From assembly GCA_951812925.1 (NCBI GenBank), contig OX638369.1, forward strand, positions 24,829,329 to 24,893,328: DNA of 64,000 nucleotides. Direction: 5' to 3'. Shown here piece by piece: positions 1-12,424 of the stretch; positions within the stretch are counted from its first letter, which is position 1, and each line of letters begins with the position of its first letter. The notes below the pieces were generated by a model. That model was given only the letters and a program-made list of their open reading frames with translations, had not been told where the DNA came from and made no database searches. This DNA is from Calliopum simillimum. Lineage: Eukaryota; Arthropoda; Insecta; Diptera; Lauxaniidae. The position numbers and the translations under genes were made by a program.

Positions 1-2052
1 CATTTATCATCCCCGGTATCATTCAAGCGAAATATAAGCAAAACAAAAGACATGAAGTCAGTGCTATGCTTTTTGTTTTTCTCTTTGTGCTTTATCATTT
101 TTTCAGCTCTGTGTGACCTACACAAAAAAATTTGTATTTAATCATCTGGGTTAAAGTCAAAATATTAACAGAATTTTAACTTTGTGCACATCTACTTACA
201 AAAGACCTTCTAATGGCGTATAATTTAAAGTCGTACTCCATTTCTAACATAGTAAAAAAAGATGGACAAGTTTTTGTCTTACATATATATATATATAGAA
301 TAATGCACACGCTTAGGCAATTTTTTTGTGGTTAGGTTATGTTAGGTAAGCACGGCAAATGACAGATGTCATCGTAACTTAGTCCGCAGTTGAGCCCATT
401 GTGTACTCGTATTATGAAATCATCATCGAGCTACTAAAACCATTTCGAAATATTTATAAATTTTATAAATTTGGGACTGTTTTGAGCGATATCTTCAAAA
501 GAGTCGAAGAAATGAATTTCAAAAACCTTGTATCGTCGGTAAGCTAGCGCTGAGCATTCACAAAGGAAATGGAAAGTGAACAATTCGACGTTTGGATAAA
601 TGTCAAACTTATGAAATCCGCATCAATACGTGAATACTCCTAATAAGACATAATTCTTTTTTTGCATAAATTTTAGCAGACAAAAAGAAGCATTAACAAA
701 AAATACTCGTAAATAAATGAGTGACACTCACAGTTGTCATAGCGGTGTCTAATTGTCAAATACTCATGCCTTTTATGGTTGTCGCGTTGTAAGTAAGCGC
801 GTTAAGCTGTCATTAAAACTGCGCATTAAGATGCAAATGTAAGCGGTAACAATTCAAAATTTTAATGATTGTGTAAAATTTATTTATTTTTTTGCTTTCA
901 TAATTCTAAACGTAAATATTTCTTAATTGTTGTTTGAGTTTTAATTTAAGCAACTTAATTTAAATTTATTTTAGTTTATTATAATTTTTAACTTAAATGA
1001 TTTGACAAAAAATACGTCAGCACATTATACTTACAACATGTCTTAAGCTTTAAAAGCCCAAAACCCAAAAAACAAAAAACACCATTTTTGTACACGCAGT
1101 TTCACAACAAGACCTTATTTATGTTGCGTATAGTTTGATGTATTAGGTATTTTCATTTTCAATTCAATTTGCTGTACAAACACCTTCCCCAGTAACCATT
1201 AACTTGCATTTTCTTTTAAAATTTCAACAAAAAAGGCTTAACCTTAAGCTGTCACTTCAAGCGGAACTAAAAATCTAATTAATTAATTTGAAAACAAAAA
1301 AAAAATACAACCCAACAAGTAATTTATTTCACATGTGGCAACATTAGAGTAAAAAATACCATCATATGGGTACAATGCGCCACGCCAGACGCAGACAGAC
1401 AGCCAAACTCTCACATAAAGTAATTAATTTTATTTTTATGCACCCACTTAATATTGTAATAAAAATATACAGAAAAAAAAAAGCAGAAAAAAAACAAGAC
1501 AAGATAATAAAATTAAACCAAACTCATTTCAATTTTCTCTTTTCACTGTTTTATTTGTAATTATGTCTACTTGGCAACACTGTTTGATTAATTTATTACG
1601 ATACCCCGTACAGATTGTATGCACGCAAAGTCAGCCATTCCACTCGCGTTGTTACCCATGTCATACGAATAAGTAGTTCCCTTTCGTTTGGTTTTTATGC
1701 GAAATTTCTACGATTTCTGCGCAGTTTTTTGCAAAAAATTTCAAATTTTAATGTGTGTCTAATAGACACTGTCTATATTGCTGTTAATAGTTCCACATAT
1801 GCACTGCAATCTATATTGTACTTATTCATAAACTTATAGTACTCCTACAAGTCCAAGCACCAAGAGTAACTTTGATATTGGTACTATGGCTCTGGAGTTT
1901 AATGCGTTGTCTAGTATTCAATCTTTTCCCAACTACATTTTGCGTGGCACTGTTATGAGTTGTGCTTTGCAGACTTATTACTTCATCAATAAGTTTAGCG
2001 GGGGCTATTGGCGTAGGTGTCTAGTTAATATATGAATGTCCTATATTTCTCA
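1..2052. other. Non-coding AT-rich DNA, nothing recognised
   Basis: I see no gene, RNA or complete mobile element here. Short open frames are AT-rich, lack recognisable domains and look random. A short TTAGGT-containing stretch near 333-350 is too small to call. The block is either upstream flank or intron of the FNDC3 gene, whose first coding exon I could not locate. Confidence 0.5.
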
Positions 2053-2128
2053 GCCACGCTAGCTCAGTCGGCAGAACATGAGACTGTTTATCTCAGGGTG
2101 GTAGTTTCGAGTCCCACGTTGGGCGCCA
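2053..2128 (+). pseudogene. tRNA-Lys-derived pseudogene or SINE head
   Basis: The 73 bases 2053-2125 follow a tRNA-Lys(CTT) gene closely: the A-box segment TAGCTCAGTCGG, the anticodon stem TGAGA/TCTCA, and the 3' end CCCACGTTGGGCG. It is not functional. The acceptor stem has unpaired positions (GCCACGC against GTTGGGC), the T stem is broken, and the anticodon loop reads CTGTTTA, so the Lys anticodon CTT has become GTT. The bases CCA follow directly at 2126-2128. Eukaryotic tRNA genes do not normally encode CCA, so this suggests copying from a mature tRNA, either a retropseudogene or the head of a tRNA-derived SINE. No clear SINE tail was recognised. Confidence 0.75.
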
Positions 2129-2189
2129 TATTGTCATGTCTACAGCTTTCAAGATGCTGTTCCTCTTTCATGCGTGACATAAGAAAAGT

Positions 2190-2620
2190 TCCTTTTCACA
2201 TCCCAAAGCATGGTTTTGAGACACAAAAAAATGCACTCGCTAAAATCCCATTAAATGCCTCGATTTGTAAAGGAAAGAGTTCTTTGCTAAAAACATCGTC
2301 CAGTTCTATCATTAACAGTATAAGTGAAGGCAGCCAAGCTTGGCGCACCTTTGATAAGGACTTAATCCTCAGGATGTGAAAACTATCCTTTATGTTAGAC
2401 ACTTGATTTGGAGACCTTGCATTCCAACCTTATGAGGTTAATGACTAGATGAATCACCTTGTCTTTTTAAGACATCTCAATAGCAATCGTAGTCTATACT
2501 ATCAAAAGCGGTACTGTTATCAATGAAGGCAAAGGAGTAGAGAAACCTGTAGCTAATTTACAAATTTTTTGCAATAAAAATACAAGGCATTCCTGTATAC
2601 TCCCGTGAGAAGCCTTTTTA
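2190..2620 (-). pseudogene. Decayed LINE reverse transcriptase fragment
   Basis: On the minus strand one frame reads AFIDNSTAFDSIDYDC (about 2484-2535), which resembles the RT palm motif A of R1/jockey-type LINEs (AFLDxxxAFDxV). About 170 bases further on another frame reads IKGAPSLAAFTYTVND, resembling the RT segment around GxPQGxxLSPLLW. The two are separated by stops and frame changes, so this is a dead fragment. It lies downstream (minus sense) of the RNase H fragment at 2860-3852, the wrong order for a single intact LINE, so it is probably a separate copy. The assignment rests on motif recall only. Confidence 0.45.
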
Positions 2621-2859
2621 TCAATGTGTTCCAAATGGCTAATAAAATTATTATACCTCTGCAGTTCAGGAAAAGCACAAAGTAAGTTTTATTCGAAAGT
2701 AGACTAGAACTACTTTCGGCTAGACTTCTGTAATGCGTTTTACTTAGCTGATTTGAGTTGGGATTGGGTACATTTGATTAGGTTAGGTTCTGACAGCACC
2801 GTCAGCAGATAAGCCGTCTTCCACTTAAACCAAAGTGTTTATCTATTGTAATCCGTCTT

Positions 2860-3852
2860 TTTAGTGGCTGAACGGATGTTTACTCTAAAATATGCAATAA
2901 ATCCATAAATTGGTATTCTTATTTATTTTCAAGTGCATATTCCAATTTCGTTATTATAGCTAGTTCACTGGTTGTTATGCAGTTATTCATGTTTCTGCAT
3001 AAACTATTATGTCCTGTAACAACAGCTATAAATGATTTTATTTTGCTTTTACTTAACTTAATTTTAGTACTTAGTGCTATAAATAGTTCTACTCGTTTGA
3101 TAATGAGTCGATCTTCTACATCTGCTAATCCTCTTCACTATCGCATTGTCTGAAATTTTTTTGAAGCAATATGACATTGGTGGTTTAGCGCTGTCTCTGT
3201 GGGCATCAATTATCCTTTTCTAGCTAACTCATCTGGCTTTTCATTGCCTGGAATATTTTTATAACTTGGGTTCCCGCAGTTTTAAATTATGTTGTTCATT
3301 AAGAACCTGAAGCTCTCTTCAACAACGACTGACTTTCTCGGATCTAATATTATTATTTTGCAAAGCTTTGATGAAAGCTTGAGAGTCGATGTTAATGGAT
3401 TATTATGTAGCGATTAATCCCTCATCGCTGCTCGACCTTGCCGCCTCTGCTACTGTAAATATTTCCGCTCGAAACACCAAACACTTATTTGATAGTTTTA
3501 CAGACTCTGAGAGAATAATTGCATTGCAAAAAGTTCCGCAACCGATTCCGATATACATTTTAGAACAATCCGTAAATACTTCTAAAGTGGAAACATTAAA
3601 CACATTTTTATTATACCATTGTTCCAGCGTGGGACATTGCGCTTTTATGCTTTTTGCAAAGTCTGTGGAAGCTTTCATGCAATCTGTCTGGCTCATTTCT
3701 GGCAAAGTGTTTGTATGTCTGTAGTTTAGTTTATTGAACATGTTAGTCTGGTTTAGTCTTACAGCTACTTTGGCAGCAGTTTCCCTTATATAAATATCTA
3801 TTGGTAAAACATTAAGTATTGCTTCCAAAGCTTTTGTTGGAGTAGTTGTCAT
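2860..3852 (-). pseudogene. LINE RNase H domain relic (R1/I/jockey-like)
   Basis: A 149-residue minus-strand frame (3852-3403) carries a linker PTKALEAILNVLPIDIYI and then VFTDCSKM, followed after about 35 residues by VFRAEIFTVAEAA. This is the order seen in the RNase H domain at the end of R1/I-group LINE ORF2 (FTDGSK..., then VFQAEI.AI.EA). The G of the TDGS motif is Cys here. Beyond 3403, in other frames, come IDSQAFIKALQ and AVVTGHNSLCRNMNNC, matching the conserved downstream DSQAA and TGH.xLxxHL segments. Frames shift and stops interrupt, so it is inactive. The + strand frame 3389-3724 is its antisense shadow. The clade within the LINEs is not certain. Confidence 0.75.
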
Positions 3853-5685
3853 AGTTAAATTTCGACAACTTTTTCATATTACTGCGTTTGTTCTTCGGAA
3901 CCACTTTATCTACAAACAGACATCCATAGTGTAATAACCCGTAATTTTAATTTACAAAATATAGAGTTTAGAAGTAAAGCGCTTAATTTTTACAAAATAC
4001 TTTCTATTACAAGAAAACTTCACAACAATATTCAAGTGTCATCATCAGCTCAACGTCAGTTTGCAGCGTTGCCAACGTTGTAGATCTTTATCGCTCATTG
4101 CAGTGTTGCCACATAAGTAAGATGCCGTTTGATGATTGCATAGACTGGCCACTTTCTTGATGGCACAATCCGGGATAGGAAAAAAAAAACATTTTATACA
4201 GGTGGCAAAAGTAATGTCGCTGATTATGAGTTCAGAATCTGAGTGGACATTAACTAGCTGTGGGACAGACGTTGAACCAAAAAGTCGCTATTCCACTAGG
4301 TCATTAATTTCAGCATCTCTTTCTCCGTGGTTAAAATTTACACTGAGAAGTTCAACACATTTCGCTAAAGTTTTCATTTTCAATTGAGTCTTTAACATGG
4401 AAGTTGACAAATTATCAATTAAAAATAGGCATTGCGTGTTGAACCAAAACCCGCAAAGGTCAAAACCTCATGAATAAAACCAATACACTCTAAACTTTAA
4501 CATATTTACTTTGCTTGCATGTGTGCTTTTGTCCGTGTAAGTTTTTCTTCTACAGCGACACGCAAATATGCCAATGGGATTTACCGTTAGATATTTAACG
4601 TACACTTACATACCAACCTACTCATTGACGTATTTAGACATTTACATCCATTCCATGTCTCATACTGCCACATAAAATCATGCTGCCACTGCCATATAGT
4701 TTGGTCCATTGCGACGTTGTCGTCGTCATTCCGTCTTCCCAACAATCGGCGCATTTGTTTGATGATGGTAAATATTTATTCCGATTTTCTACCTGTCATG
4801 GTCCATTGTCGTTTGTTGTGCCAAATTGAATTTGGGTCAAGCTCACGCCATGCCTCTAACTTGATCTTTATCCGTCGTGTCTTTCGTAGAGAACAACCAA
4901 CGATTAGCGCGCCGCATTGCTGCTGAGGCCACTAGCGACAAGTGACTGAGTGAATGTGCTGTGTTGTACCACACAGTTGGAAAGAAGAATCTGTGAAGTG
5001 TCTATGAATTTAACTGCGTCATTCTTGGCACATCAACGATGCTGATGGTCACAACGCAGCGCTGTAGACGAAATGAGTAACTGCAAGAAAGAATTCATGT
5101 AGCGTTGGCCTAAAAATAAAGAAACCATGAAGTGTAGTAGATAGATAGATAGTTACTTAGTTGGATGGATAAAGAAGTGAAGAAAAAACTTCATTAATCA
5201 AGCTTAAGTGTAATTTGGACCACACGCACACACACACAAATATAGACACATGCACTACAACATGTCATGCTGCAGCAGCCACTTTCACATGGCAGCAGCA
5301 GCAACATTGAAGTGAATCCGTAAGATCTTCGAGCTGTTGTTGCTTTGTTTTTGGCCTCAACTTTATAGATTGAGTAATTTGTTTATTTTTCTGTTTTCTA
5401 CAGAGTCTCCTTCTTCAATTCCCTTATCGTAGTTAATAAATTAATTTTTTTGTTTGATGGCAACTTTAAGTGGAAGAAAGTAGCAGTTGAAAACTTATTT
5501 AACGCATGAATTTAAAAAAAAAATAATACACGTTGGGGAGAAGTCATTGAACGGTTAATTGAATGATATGAATGTGGTTGAGTAGGATTTGGGCATATCA
5601 AATTCCTTTGCTTTTTTGACTTATCTAATGAATACTCTCAAAAGTATGCTTTATTTTAGCGGTTACCGTCAATGATGTTTTCCGG
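3853..5685. other. Non-coding, nothing recognised
   Basis: No gene or classified repeat is visible. The stretch 4600-5350 is less AT-rich and more complex than its surroundings, with CAG-type runs near 5270-5310, and could hold conserved regulatory DNA, but nothing in the sequence proves it. A short AGAT microsatellite lies near 5140-5154. Confidence 0.4.
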
Positions 5686-6720
5686 TTAAACAGATGTTTG
5701 TAAGTATTCTCCTGAAAATTCTAGGAAGATCATAAGGCAAAATGAAACGTCTTTGCGATGACTTTTATCTCTCCCCAATCCTTGGTTTTTCACGGTCCCT
5801 ACTCCCTTGTGGATCACAAGGACTTGGCGAAAGACTTCGCTTGGTGGTTTTCGAAGATTGATCTCGTATTCTATGATCATCTGCTTGTATCTTGTACCGA
5901 ATTACACGGCTTTTAAGATAGTGCGAGACCACCAAACCTTAAGTATGAGCCTCTAACACTTGTTCACCAATACTCGCAGCTTCTTCATTAGTCGTTCGGT
6001 AAGCAAGCCACGTTTCGCACCCATATAATAAAACCGATTTTCAATGTCATCATTGCTAGCTTTAAAAGGTTGTCATTTCTGTTTGAATTGAGCTTCCTGC
6101 TTTTAGTCTTGAATGCTTTGATTTTTAGACCAGCCTTTTGCTATTTCAAAACAAGGTTTTCAATCTTGCTTTGCATATCAAAGTGTTTGGACGACGGAAC
6201 TCAGATGTAGTCAGCGTAGTTGATATCTTTTAAGTAAATGTTCGGTAAAGTTCAATCGATTACTTCTTTCGGACTAATTTACAGCTATATCTAGGATACC
6301 GTCAAGAACGTTAGGGAAGAGAAGGGTTGAGGATAGCAAGTATACTAAGGGTGTTATTTGATTCACACATGATCGGTTTCGCCGGAATCCTGCTTGTTGC
6401 TTCCGGAAGACCAAATCAAGTTTTTCGCTTACTCTTCTTAGAAGCCTTTTTGTCAGTACTTTTTATGGTACTAAGATCATAATTTCTGGCAAACGCTCCT
6501 CGATCCAGATTTTGAAGAGCATAGGATTGAGAATTTTAGCTGATAATATGATGCATGCTTCTTGTTTGAGCCTAGCGGCGCTCCATGATGTTTCAATGTT
6601 CCCATCACAATCAATCTGTTTTTTTCATAAATCGTGCTCATCAAAAGAAAGCGGTTTCGGTATCTTGTATTTTCTTTCCCAATGACTTGTATCATGTGGC
6701 TAATGATATGGCATGTTCTC
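5686..6720 (-). pseudogene. LINE reverse transcriptase relic (RTE/BovB-like)
   Basis: Minus-strand translation, with several frame changes and stops, gives a series of LINE RT landmarks in the right order: IEERLPEIM, then FRKQQAGFRRN (the F.xxQAGFR.x.sC motif before the catalytic core, near 6340-6420), then YYMGAKRGLLTERLMKKLRV (near 5970-6030, the thumb-like Y.GxxxW..T...KL segment of RTE/Craft/BovB elements), and an end region DWGEIKVIAKT (near 5745-5780) matching the W.xxxxxA.DR tail. The catalytic YADD part is not preserved. A dead copy; the RTE-type assignment is from motif recall. Confidence 0.7.
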
Positions 6721-8043
6721 TACTGGCTTTTGAGTTGTATTCAAGGACTTGACGGCAACCTTCTTTCAGTGGATTTTGGAGAGTACATTAATGTGGTTTG
6801 TTTTGGGCATCTGGTTGGGTTTTAAGTACAGCCCGGTAATTGATTTGTTGTAAAACGCCGAAACTTTAAGTACACATCTAAAGCATTTGTTGAGGAATAT
6901 TTACAGTTTTTTGGAAACTACCAAAGCTAACCATATTTTGTATAATTAAGCTTCCTTTTGCATTAAGATTTTAGAGTTGTAGAGTTGTATTGTTCTATTT
7001 CCCGTTCATCTTTTTCAAGTTTTTAAGCCACCCAGTTAATACAATTTATTGTCAAACTATGCAAACTAGGCCTCGATTTTAAATGTCATGACCTAAATAA
7101 AAGTTACTATATAAAAAGCATTCGTGTTAAACTTACACTACAACCTGTTGAGGTTGGTTTGATTTTTCAAACGCACCTCGTACAACGCGACTATTTATTT
7201 TGCAAAAAGACATTGAGACAATGTCACTGATGACATGTTAGCTCATGTGTAATCTCAAGATAACAATTTCCGCCATAACATACCAATTTAAGCGTTGCCA
7301 AAAACCACAATTAAAACTCAAGCACACAAACCGATATTTAATCAGCATCAACTGCCAGCATTACCAACAGCATTAGCATTCACAAAATCAAACCATTGCT
7401 GCCAAGCAAACATTTCCACTGCTTGTCGCCCACTTAAAGTGTCTCTAATTTCACCGCATGTTAGCGGCTGACCAAGCACGTATTACGAAGAAAGGGGAGG
7501 GGGGCGCAGGGGCGAATGGATAACGCATATTGTTGACCTCATTTATGGCGCAAATCTACGCGCGTTATTATCGAATCATCAACATCTCAACGCGTAGATT
7601 TGCAAACTGTCGGGAAGGAGTAGGGAGAGAGGTTCTTTGTATGCGCAGCTTTTAGGGGCATTTACCCAATGCTGAATTTTATTTCTTCGGTTTGACTAGG
7701 ATACAATTGCTTCAAGCATAATTAAGTGAGTGTCAGTGTTACACTTTTGAAAGATATAAAAGTTCACTAACACGCAAAAATCCAAAGCTTTATTTTCAAA
7801 CATAAATTTTTATTATAAGAGTACTATGGGTGTATAGTATTTACTACATGCTTACATATATAGCGAATGGTAATTTCGTTTTATAGCATTTTTGCCTTTT
7901 ACGATTTGAGCCGCCTGCTTTGGTTTTTGTTTTTTGTCTTTTTGCGAATACTCAACGCTTGTTGAATCCAATTATTGCCACCACAATTCATATTGTTGTT
8001 GTGCAAATTAAAATTGGTCTGAAATTAAGTTTTGAAAGATTTG
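6721..8043. other. Non-coding DNA with one short inverted repeat
   Basis: No gene is recognised. A G-rich run at about 7490-7515 and a perfect 13-base inverted repeat (GCAAATCTACGCG at 7550-7562, its complement at 7591-7603, 28-base spacer) lie in a stretch of higher complexity between 7300 and 7660. Confidence 0.4.
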
Positions 8044-8050
8044 AGTTGCT

Positions 8051-8083
<33 letters not shown>

Positions 8084-8084
8084 G
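8044..8084. repeat. (TTG)n microsatellite
   Basis: About 13 near-perfect TTG/GTT triplets in a row. The open frame through it (Leu-rich) is a by-product of the repeat, not a gene. Confidence 0.9.
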
Positions 8085-8099
8085 GCGCTGCTTCTTGCG

Positions 8100-9455
8100 G
8101 TGATGGCAGTCAGTGATTCTTAGACGATTTTTATCGTCAAATAATAGCAGAAACGTGATTTTATTTCGCAAACATTGGCTGCTTATTTAATAGATATCCA
8201 TTGGAATTTTTTGCAAAGCTTTTATTTTTTTATTTTTATTAGATACTTGAATTTCCTGGAGCGCCTTACATCACCTTCTCTCACATGGAAGCGTAGTAAA
8301 GCTCATTTTTCCAGCGGATGTTATTTGTCATGTCGTCTTTTATATATGTATCATCTTCATGCAATAGCGGCAGAGATATAATGATTTTTGTTTTTAATGG
8401 GCGTGTCATTGCCCCTTCAAATTTCAGAGTAAGATATTTCTACCGATGTCTTATTTGCACATATATGTATATATACTAAATTTCATCTATTTTCATCAAG
8501 TAAATAGTTTCGGAGATATGATGTTATGTTGCGATGTGGCAACGCCCATTTTCAACAGAGAAATCTTTTCTTGATCAATGCAAACGAGTTCACTATAAAG
8601 ATTTCATCAAAATAAGTAGTAGTTTCCGAGTTCATAAAGGACAAATATACAAATAGTCATTACTCTGTACTCTACTGATTTTTTCAGGAGGCTCCTGGTT
8701 TTAAATGTGGTCTTCTGGATGAACCTACTGATTTCCAGCAAAAGAGGTTTTATCCAAAATATCCTAAACAAAACAGTTAGTAAAAATTAAAAAAAAAATA
8801 TTATTTTTGATGTCTTATAACTATGGTATTTTTTAATGAAAAAATCTAGTATGGTGGTTAAAAGTACTAATTTTTTCTTTAAAACCTCATTTGAAATTTA
8901 TCGATATCTTTATTTTTCTCAGAAATATCGTAAACTGAAATACCGGGAAATCGTGTTTTTTGAATTTTCGTAACTTTTAGGTAGGGATATTTCAGAGAAA
9001 CAAAGAAATACCAATATAATTCGAAACGAATTTTGAAAGAAAAAGATTAATAGTTTCAGGTTTTTTTTAAGCTTCAAAAAGAGCAAAAATCAGCGTTTTT
9101 TCAACGTTTAGGTTAGGATATCTCGAAACCAAAAGAGATAGTGCAATTCTACAGCCGGATTCAGATTCAGCATCGCAAAATACGTTGATAATGATTATTT
9201 TTGTGTTTGGTTTTTTAAGTTTAAGTAAAACTATGAGATTAGTGAAAACTCAATAGATGCTTATAGGTGCCCTATAAAGGATTTTTAAAATCACTATAAT
9301 AACACCCATAACCATGAAAAAATCCGAGGCATCAATCGACAGCGTCAATTATACCTCAAATTTTTGACCGCCATGTATATATCTGTTGCATTTTGATAAA
9401 ACAACCTTACACGAAATTGGCATTTCAGGAGAGCTTAAAAACAGCTCAACTAACC
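8100..9455. other. Unclassified non-coding DNA
   Basis: AT-rich with passages such as GTTTCGGAGATATGATG (about 8508) and GGATATCTCGAAACC (about 9116) of the kind that recur in dispersed fly repeats. No terminal repeats, target duplications or coding domain could be defined. Confidence 0.35.
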
Positions 9456-9459
9456 CTAA

Positions 9460-9556
9460 GTGCGAACTCACACAAAGGGCACCGGCACCACTTCCCTCCG
9501 CTTGCCTAGAAATTTGACGTGCCCTACGTGCCTGTGCCCTTTGTGTGAGTTTGCAC
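9460..9556. mobile_element. 97-bp MITE with TIRs and TAA duplication
   Basis: The ends are inverted copies of one another: GTGCGAACTCACACAAAGGG at the left, its complement ending in CACAAAGGGCAC sense at the right, 22 of 23 bases matching. TAA stands immediately outside both ends (9457-9459 and 9557-9559), consistent with a 3-bp target duplication of the PIF/Harbinger type (TWA). The interior has no coding capacity. Confidence 0.75.
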
Positions 9557-9559
9557 TAA

Positions 9560-12415
9560 GCTGTCAGCTGTCAAATTGTTTTCTTTTTGTGGTTGACAAC
9601 ACCTTACTGCAGAAATGGCGGCCAATCTTAGTCTTGCGTGAATTATGGGATGCTCTTATATCTCTTGAACCTAAAATTCTAAACATTATTATACATAAAG
9701 AAGCATGTTTAAATTTCATATTTATGACTAAAATCCTGCAAAATTGTCTCATCTCAAGCTAGTTCGTTTTGTCAAAAGTCTATAGATATGTTGTATACAG
9801 GTAAAAAATAAAACAAATTTTTGGTGACTTGTTGAAAAACTTATTTTATTTGCAATTTCAAAATTTCTTTCTATTTTTATTTGTGCAAAAAATTAAAAAT
9901 CCCCCTTAACTGCAAATAATGCTTCATCATGATCACCACAGCATTTGTGTGGTGAATTTGTAATTGTTAACAGACGCGTAGGTACATACTTACATAAGTT
10001 ATTTGCGATTTTCTCTCACTCACTACTGCCGCTGCTGCTGTCCATTATTGTACGCGCTCAGTTGTCAAATGGACGCGCTCACATGTCAAGTTGTCAGTAA
10101 GCTGTCATTATTTTTTTAATGATTTTTTCCCCTTTTTCTAATAGATTTGCTGATCTTTTCCTTCATTGGGATTTCAAAGTTGATCTCTTATTTATAGAGT
10201 TCATTAGATTTCTTATCTTGATTTCAGAATGACAAGATCGTTTTTTTCTTGAATTAATTCAAGCAAAAAAATAATTGTAAATTGTAGTTTTTGTTATAAG
10301 TAAGTTTTAGGCGAAAGATTTTCAGATCCAATCAATAAAAGTAAAAAGGCCTTATAGGATGTTTCTACCGAAAATTTTCGAGGTAATTTTATCGTAACTC
10401 ACCTCATTCACCATGTATTAAATGTCAAACAAATCTGAAAAAAGCCGTGAATTATCTCATAAATATCTGCTATACCTATCTTTACCTGATTTTGACACCT
10501 TTATCAATTTCCTGGACAAGAAGAACATGTCTCGGCGCATGTCCTCGGATGTAAGCGTTTTGATGCTTACCAGAGCATCAAAAATTCATTCTGAAGCGCT
10601 TATAAGTAATGCTGAAGTAAACGTCTTTTTAATTACAAAAAAAAAAAAAAAATTAAACGACCGCAGAAGAATAGGAACCTACGACCGTTCGTGTGATAGA
10701 TAAAAACATATTATTTTTACTTACATTTACAAACTCGTTAGACCTCTAGACCATTGATCAATATGAAGAAGAGGCATACAATTTATGTATTAAGAAAATG
10801 TCCCTCCAAACAGAATTTGATATTCGAATGCTTCCAAAAAATCATTGTGTAATCAGTTTCAATTCATTTAAACAAAATTAAATAAATTAGAGAAAGGAAA
10901 ATAAAAGTGAAATAAAAAAAGTTGAATTCAAAAAAATTATGGCAAAAAATAAAAAAATAAAAAAAAATCCTGCGCTGGGGTTCGAACCCATGTTGATATT
11001 TGAGTGCTTACTTCAGCCTTACAAAAAATCATTGAGTAAGTGCTTCTAAGTTTCTATGCTTTAAAAGTTCTCTTCTGGTAGATTTTGCAGATATACATAA
11101 TTGTTAGATAGCGCTGAGGATATTTGTCAGTTCGTTAAATACATACTAGATGGCGCTTATACTTGTTATACACAAAAAAAAGGGACATAATATTAATGAA
11201 AAATTGGTTATTTCTAACGAAAAACTTCATCGAATTTGAGCCGAGAAAAGCACTCAAAATTTTTCTTTGAAAATCAATGAATTTCAGCGTTCATAAATAT
11301 TATGTTCAATATTTTTTTGTGTATATTTTAATAAATATTTCCGGTTTTGTTCATCTTTATTTTCCACTTACATCACAATATTATTGAGTATGTGATATAT
11401 CTGGCATGTTCAATAATATCAATTATTTATTTTACCAGCATCAAATAAGCCATTTGCTAATTATTACCAAATCTCTATATATCTAAATATATGATATAGT
11501 TTAGTACAAAGTTTAAAAAATCAGCTGCCGATAATAACGGTTGCTTATAAATTTCCAGCACTTAATTATTGCTCTTGTGCAAATAATACCCCCATACTAA
11601 TTATATTGACAAATATGGATATCTAAGCGAATAATACCGAAAAGTGAAAAACAACTTACACTCGTAATTTATTTTTAATTTATTTATTTATTATCAATTG
11701 TGAAAATTTAAAAAAACAAAAAAAAATACCCGCAATAAAGCGAGCTGCCGTGTTAATTGCATATAAAGTGCAATCGGATTTACTTACTTGGGGCTGAAAT
11801 TGCAAAAAGGGCAGAAAGTGGGGGAGAAAGGCAACATCGTTCAGCAGCGCAATTACAAAGAGCGATATAGTAAAGTGCAGTTTAAATTACGTAGATATCT
11901 AAGCAATTGTTTACAAGCGTTTGTATGATAAAATTGTAATTTTCTTTGGAAAAAAATGGAATTAAGGCAAATAGAATAGAAAATTCCCCAATTAGTTGAA
12001 AAAAAAAACAAAGTTCTTTGTGACTATAAGAAATATTGCTATAGCAACTTATCAGTAAGATTAAATGAGTTTTCTTATTGAAATTTAAGTTTTTTTTAGC
12101 AGTAGCGTAGATAACATTTTTTGTAAGGGGGTGGGGGAAGGAACAGGGCAGTCCAACAAGTTCTCTTGTTTTTGTGCATAGAAAAAAAAAGTTAATATTA
12201 CTCATACGACTTTTTGCAGGATAATTGCATATATCGAGGGATAGGGGCGCAGAACCCCTGAGTAACCCCAACCCCTCATTTTTGGAGTCCATGTTAAACA
12301 ACTATACTACATTTGACTGATAAATATTGCTTTAAAGTAAACCTGCAAGAACTCCCCTAGGAGTGAAAAAAAGAAAAATATTACACAAATTGCATATTTT
12401 GACTATTTAAAAATA
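9560..12415. other. Non-coding DNA, nothing firm
   Basis: Several poly-A runs (for example 10635-10651 and 10920-10968). On the minus strand at about 10972-10990 the bases GGTTCGAACCCC resemble the B box/T-arm of a tRNA and are followed by a T run, which might be the remnant of a tRNA-derived SINE, but no A box is visible. Open frames at 10422-10703 (+) and 11882-12301 (-) show no recognisable domain and are probably random. Confidence 0.35.
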
Positions 12416-12424
12416 ATATGTTGC

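Noticed and set aside
333..350. TTAGGT-like short repeat suggesting insect telomere repeat
   Set aside because: Only about two imperfect units; higher flies lack TTAGG telomeres and such short stretches are common.
3389..3724. + strand open frame of 111 codons
   Set aside because: It is the antisense of the LINE RNase H relic on the minus strand, which has recognisable motifs; this strand has none.
10422..10703. 93-codon + strand frame with plausible composition
   Set aside because: No recognised domain, ends in a poly-A run turning into Lys codons, no splice or promoter support. Probably chance.
10966..10992. tRNA T-arm/B-box-like GGTTCGAACCCC on the minus strand followed by a T run
   Set aside because: No A box, anticodon stem or acceptor pairing found upstream, so not called as a tRNA or SINE.
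11882..12301. 139-codon minus-strand frame
   Set aside because: AT-rich, no domain, no neighbours or splice sites to suggest a gene. Could be repeat-derived, but I could not identify it.
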